Source of the DNA: Pseudomonas lundensis
GTDB lineage: Bacteria > Pseudomonadota > Gammaproteobacteria > Pseudomonadales > Pseudomonadaceae
Reading direction: 5' to 3'
DNA: 63,557 nt
NCBI RefSeq assembly: GCF_002269125.1
Contig: NZ_NQKI01000029.1
Location: forward strand, 1 to 63,557
Shown here: in pieces, positions 62,952 to 63,557 of the stretch
Position numbering within the stretch: position 1 is the first letter of the stretch
How the letters are laid out: each line of letters begins with the position of its first letter
Notes under the pieces: model-generated
Seen by the model: the letters and a program-made list of their open reading frames with translations, nothing else
What the model was told of the DNA's origin: nothing
Database searches by the model: none
Translations under genes and position numbers: made by a program

Positions 62952-62990
62952 AACCTTGGCGACCTGTAATTTCTGACAGGTTACAAGGTT
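62952..62990. repeat. Nested inverted repeat upstream of the LuxR-type gene
   Basis: The outer arms AACCTTG (62952-62958) and CAAGGTT (62984-62990) enclose the inner arms ACCTGT (62962-62967) and ACAGGT (62976-62981). The dyad spans 39 bases and lies 110 bases before the LuxR-type ATG. It could be a regulator site or an RNA stem-loop in the leader. Confidence 0.5.
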
Positions 62991-63100
62991 CAAATGAGCG
63001 CGTTATAAATCCCTCACATCGACACTCTCCACTCCTGCCAAATACAGCCCGGCAGCGCGGGGATGACGATTCCGCATCCAGGTACGAGGGAGAGAACCAC

Positions 63101-63382
63101 ATGATCCGTCAACGTCCGCTCGATTCAGAGCAACGCATTCTGCCTGTTCATTCTTACGACAATAAAAAGGCTGCGGAGGATGTCAGATTAACCCCAAGGG
63201 AAAAGGAGGTTTTACTGTGGTGTCTGCTTGGAAAATCTTCATGGGATATATCCCGCATCGTAGGCTGCACAGAGGCGGGTGTGAATTTTCACTTTTCCAA
63301 CCTGCGAAAAAAATTCGGGGTATCGTCGCGTCACAGTGCAGCTCTCAAGGCTGTGCAACTGGGGCTGGTCAGTTTTTTTTAA
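63101..63382 (+). CDS. Stand-alone LuxR-type HTH protein without signal domain
   Basis: 93 aa; AGGGAGA precedes the ATG. The C-terminal two thirds are a complete LuxR/FixJ HTH (residues 29-92; LTPREKEVLLWCLLGKSSWD, then VNFHFSNLRKKFGVSSRHSA), closest in pattern to the DNA-binding half of autoinducer-type LuxR proteins. The N-terminal 28 residues are short and charged, so there is no room for a signal-binding or receiver domain. It could act as a small DNA-binding regulator or antagonist. A response regulator gene begins 28 bases later. Confidence 0.85.
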   Translation: MIRQRPLDSEQRILPVHSYDNKKAAEDVRLTPREKEVLLWCLLGKSSWDISRIVGCTEAGVNFHFSNLRKKFGVSSRHSAALKAVQLGLVSFF

Positions 63383-63410
63383 TGACGTTGAGCCATTCTG
63401 GAGCCCGCCA

Positions 63411-63557
63411 ATGTTGAACATCATTGTGGCGGATGACCACCCAGTGGTTGTGCGAGGGGCAATGATGACGTTATCCGAACACCTAGGGATGCTCCGATCA
63501 ACTTGCTGCGCGGCGGCGGCAAGTCGTAATTTGCACGGCACGCAGCGCTATTTGCTC
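63411..63557 (+). CDS. Response regulator, N-terminal part (cut by window end)
   Basis: 49 codons are visible before the window ends, without a stop. MLNIIVADDHPVVVRGAMM is a typical receiver-domain start of NarL/FixJ response regulators, with the acidic pair ADDHP. The ATG has TGGAG about 8 bases upstream. After residue 28 the sequence (RSTCCAAAASRNLHGTQRY) looks less like a receiver domain than expected, so a frameshift near 63500 or a divergent sequence is possible. Confidence 0.7.
   Translation, partial: MLNIIVADDHPVVVRGAMMTLSEHLGMLRSTCCAAAASRNLHGTQRYLL

Larger units (their letters stand above)
62480..63100. other. Gene-free stretch of 620 bases with hairpins
   Basis: No convincing gene is present; a 68-codon open frame at 62575-62781 has neither a ribosome site nor a plausible protein. 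A hairpin lies at 62663-62687 and a nested inverted repeat at 62952-62990. Between about 62800 and 62930 the sequence is markedly AT-rich, which suits a promoter region for the LuxR-type gene. Confidence 0.65.

Overview
The window is a stretch of a Pseudomonas chromosome. The evidence is a pyoverdine-type synthetase locus with PvdS-type promoter boxes, the complete fpvGHJK-fpvCDEF ferripyoverdine-release operon, bkdR/bkdA1A2B-lpdV, lpxO, and gltX beside a tRNA-Ala. The base composition is high in GC. The lineage looks like the P. fluorescens/fragi/lundensis side of the genus rather than P. aeruginosa, but the species is an inference.

Layout. 1-1.8 kb: tRNA-Ala(GGC) and gltX, minus strand. 2-26 kb: a minus-strand operon of two giant nonribosomal peptide synthetases (3687 and 3927 aa, overlapping by one base), followed by an alpha/beta-hydrolase. 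The six adenylation domains read, by their specificity residues, as Ser, Dab, Thr, Ser, hydroxyornithine, hydroxyornithine. With two epimerization domains and a terminal thioesterase, the predicted pyoverdine side chain is D-Ser-Dab-Thr-D-Ser-OHOrn-OHOrn. 26-34.4 kb, plus strand: a siderophore-interacting flavoprotein reductase with a perfect PvdS box, an unrelated AT-rich lipoprotein gene on the opposite strand, then fpvGHJKCDEF, which strips iron from ferripyoverdine in the periplasm. PvdL, PvdA, the acyl-/formyltransferase, the chromophore maturation enzymes, the exporter and the receptor are all absent, so the pyoverdine genes must be split across the genome.

34.5-40 kb: a LexA box driving a DUF1654 protein plus endonuclease I; then a GntR/UTRA regulator, an ADP-ribosylglycohydrolase, an NCS1 permease and a PfkB kinase. 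This last group has the composition of the E. coli yegTUVW cluster and looks like an uncharacterised riboside salvage system. 40-47.5 kb: lpxO, a histidine phosphatase, and the branched-chain keto-acid dehydrogenase operon with its Lrp-type activator. 47.5-51.2 kb: an ABC1/UbiB kinase, a xanthine/uracil-type permease and a small XRE regulator. 51.2-56.6 kb: a NitT/TauT-type ABC importer co-transcribed with an acyl-CoA-dehydrogenase-like flavoenzyme, with an AhpD-like protein and a divergent AraC regulator. 56.7-61.8 kb: a small DUF6388-type protein and a five-gene Opp/Nik-type ABC importer. 62-63.6 kb: an orphan small protein, a 620-base gene-free stretch with two hairpins, a LuxR-type HTH protein without a signal domain, and the start of a response regulator cut off by the window edge.

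The most notable points are the predicted hexapeptide pyoverdine with its unusual last module junction, the SIP reductase under PvdS control beside FpvG, the SOS-type DUF1654-endonuclease pair, and the riboside salvage cluster. No insertion sequence, prophage, CRISPR array or replication origin was seen.
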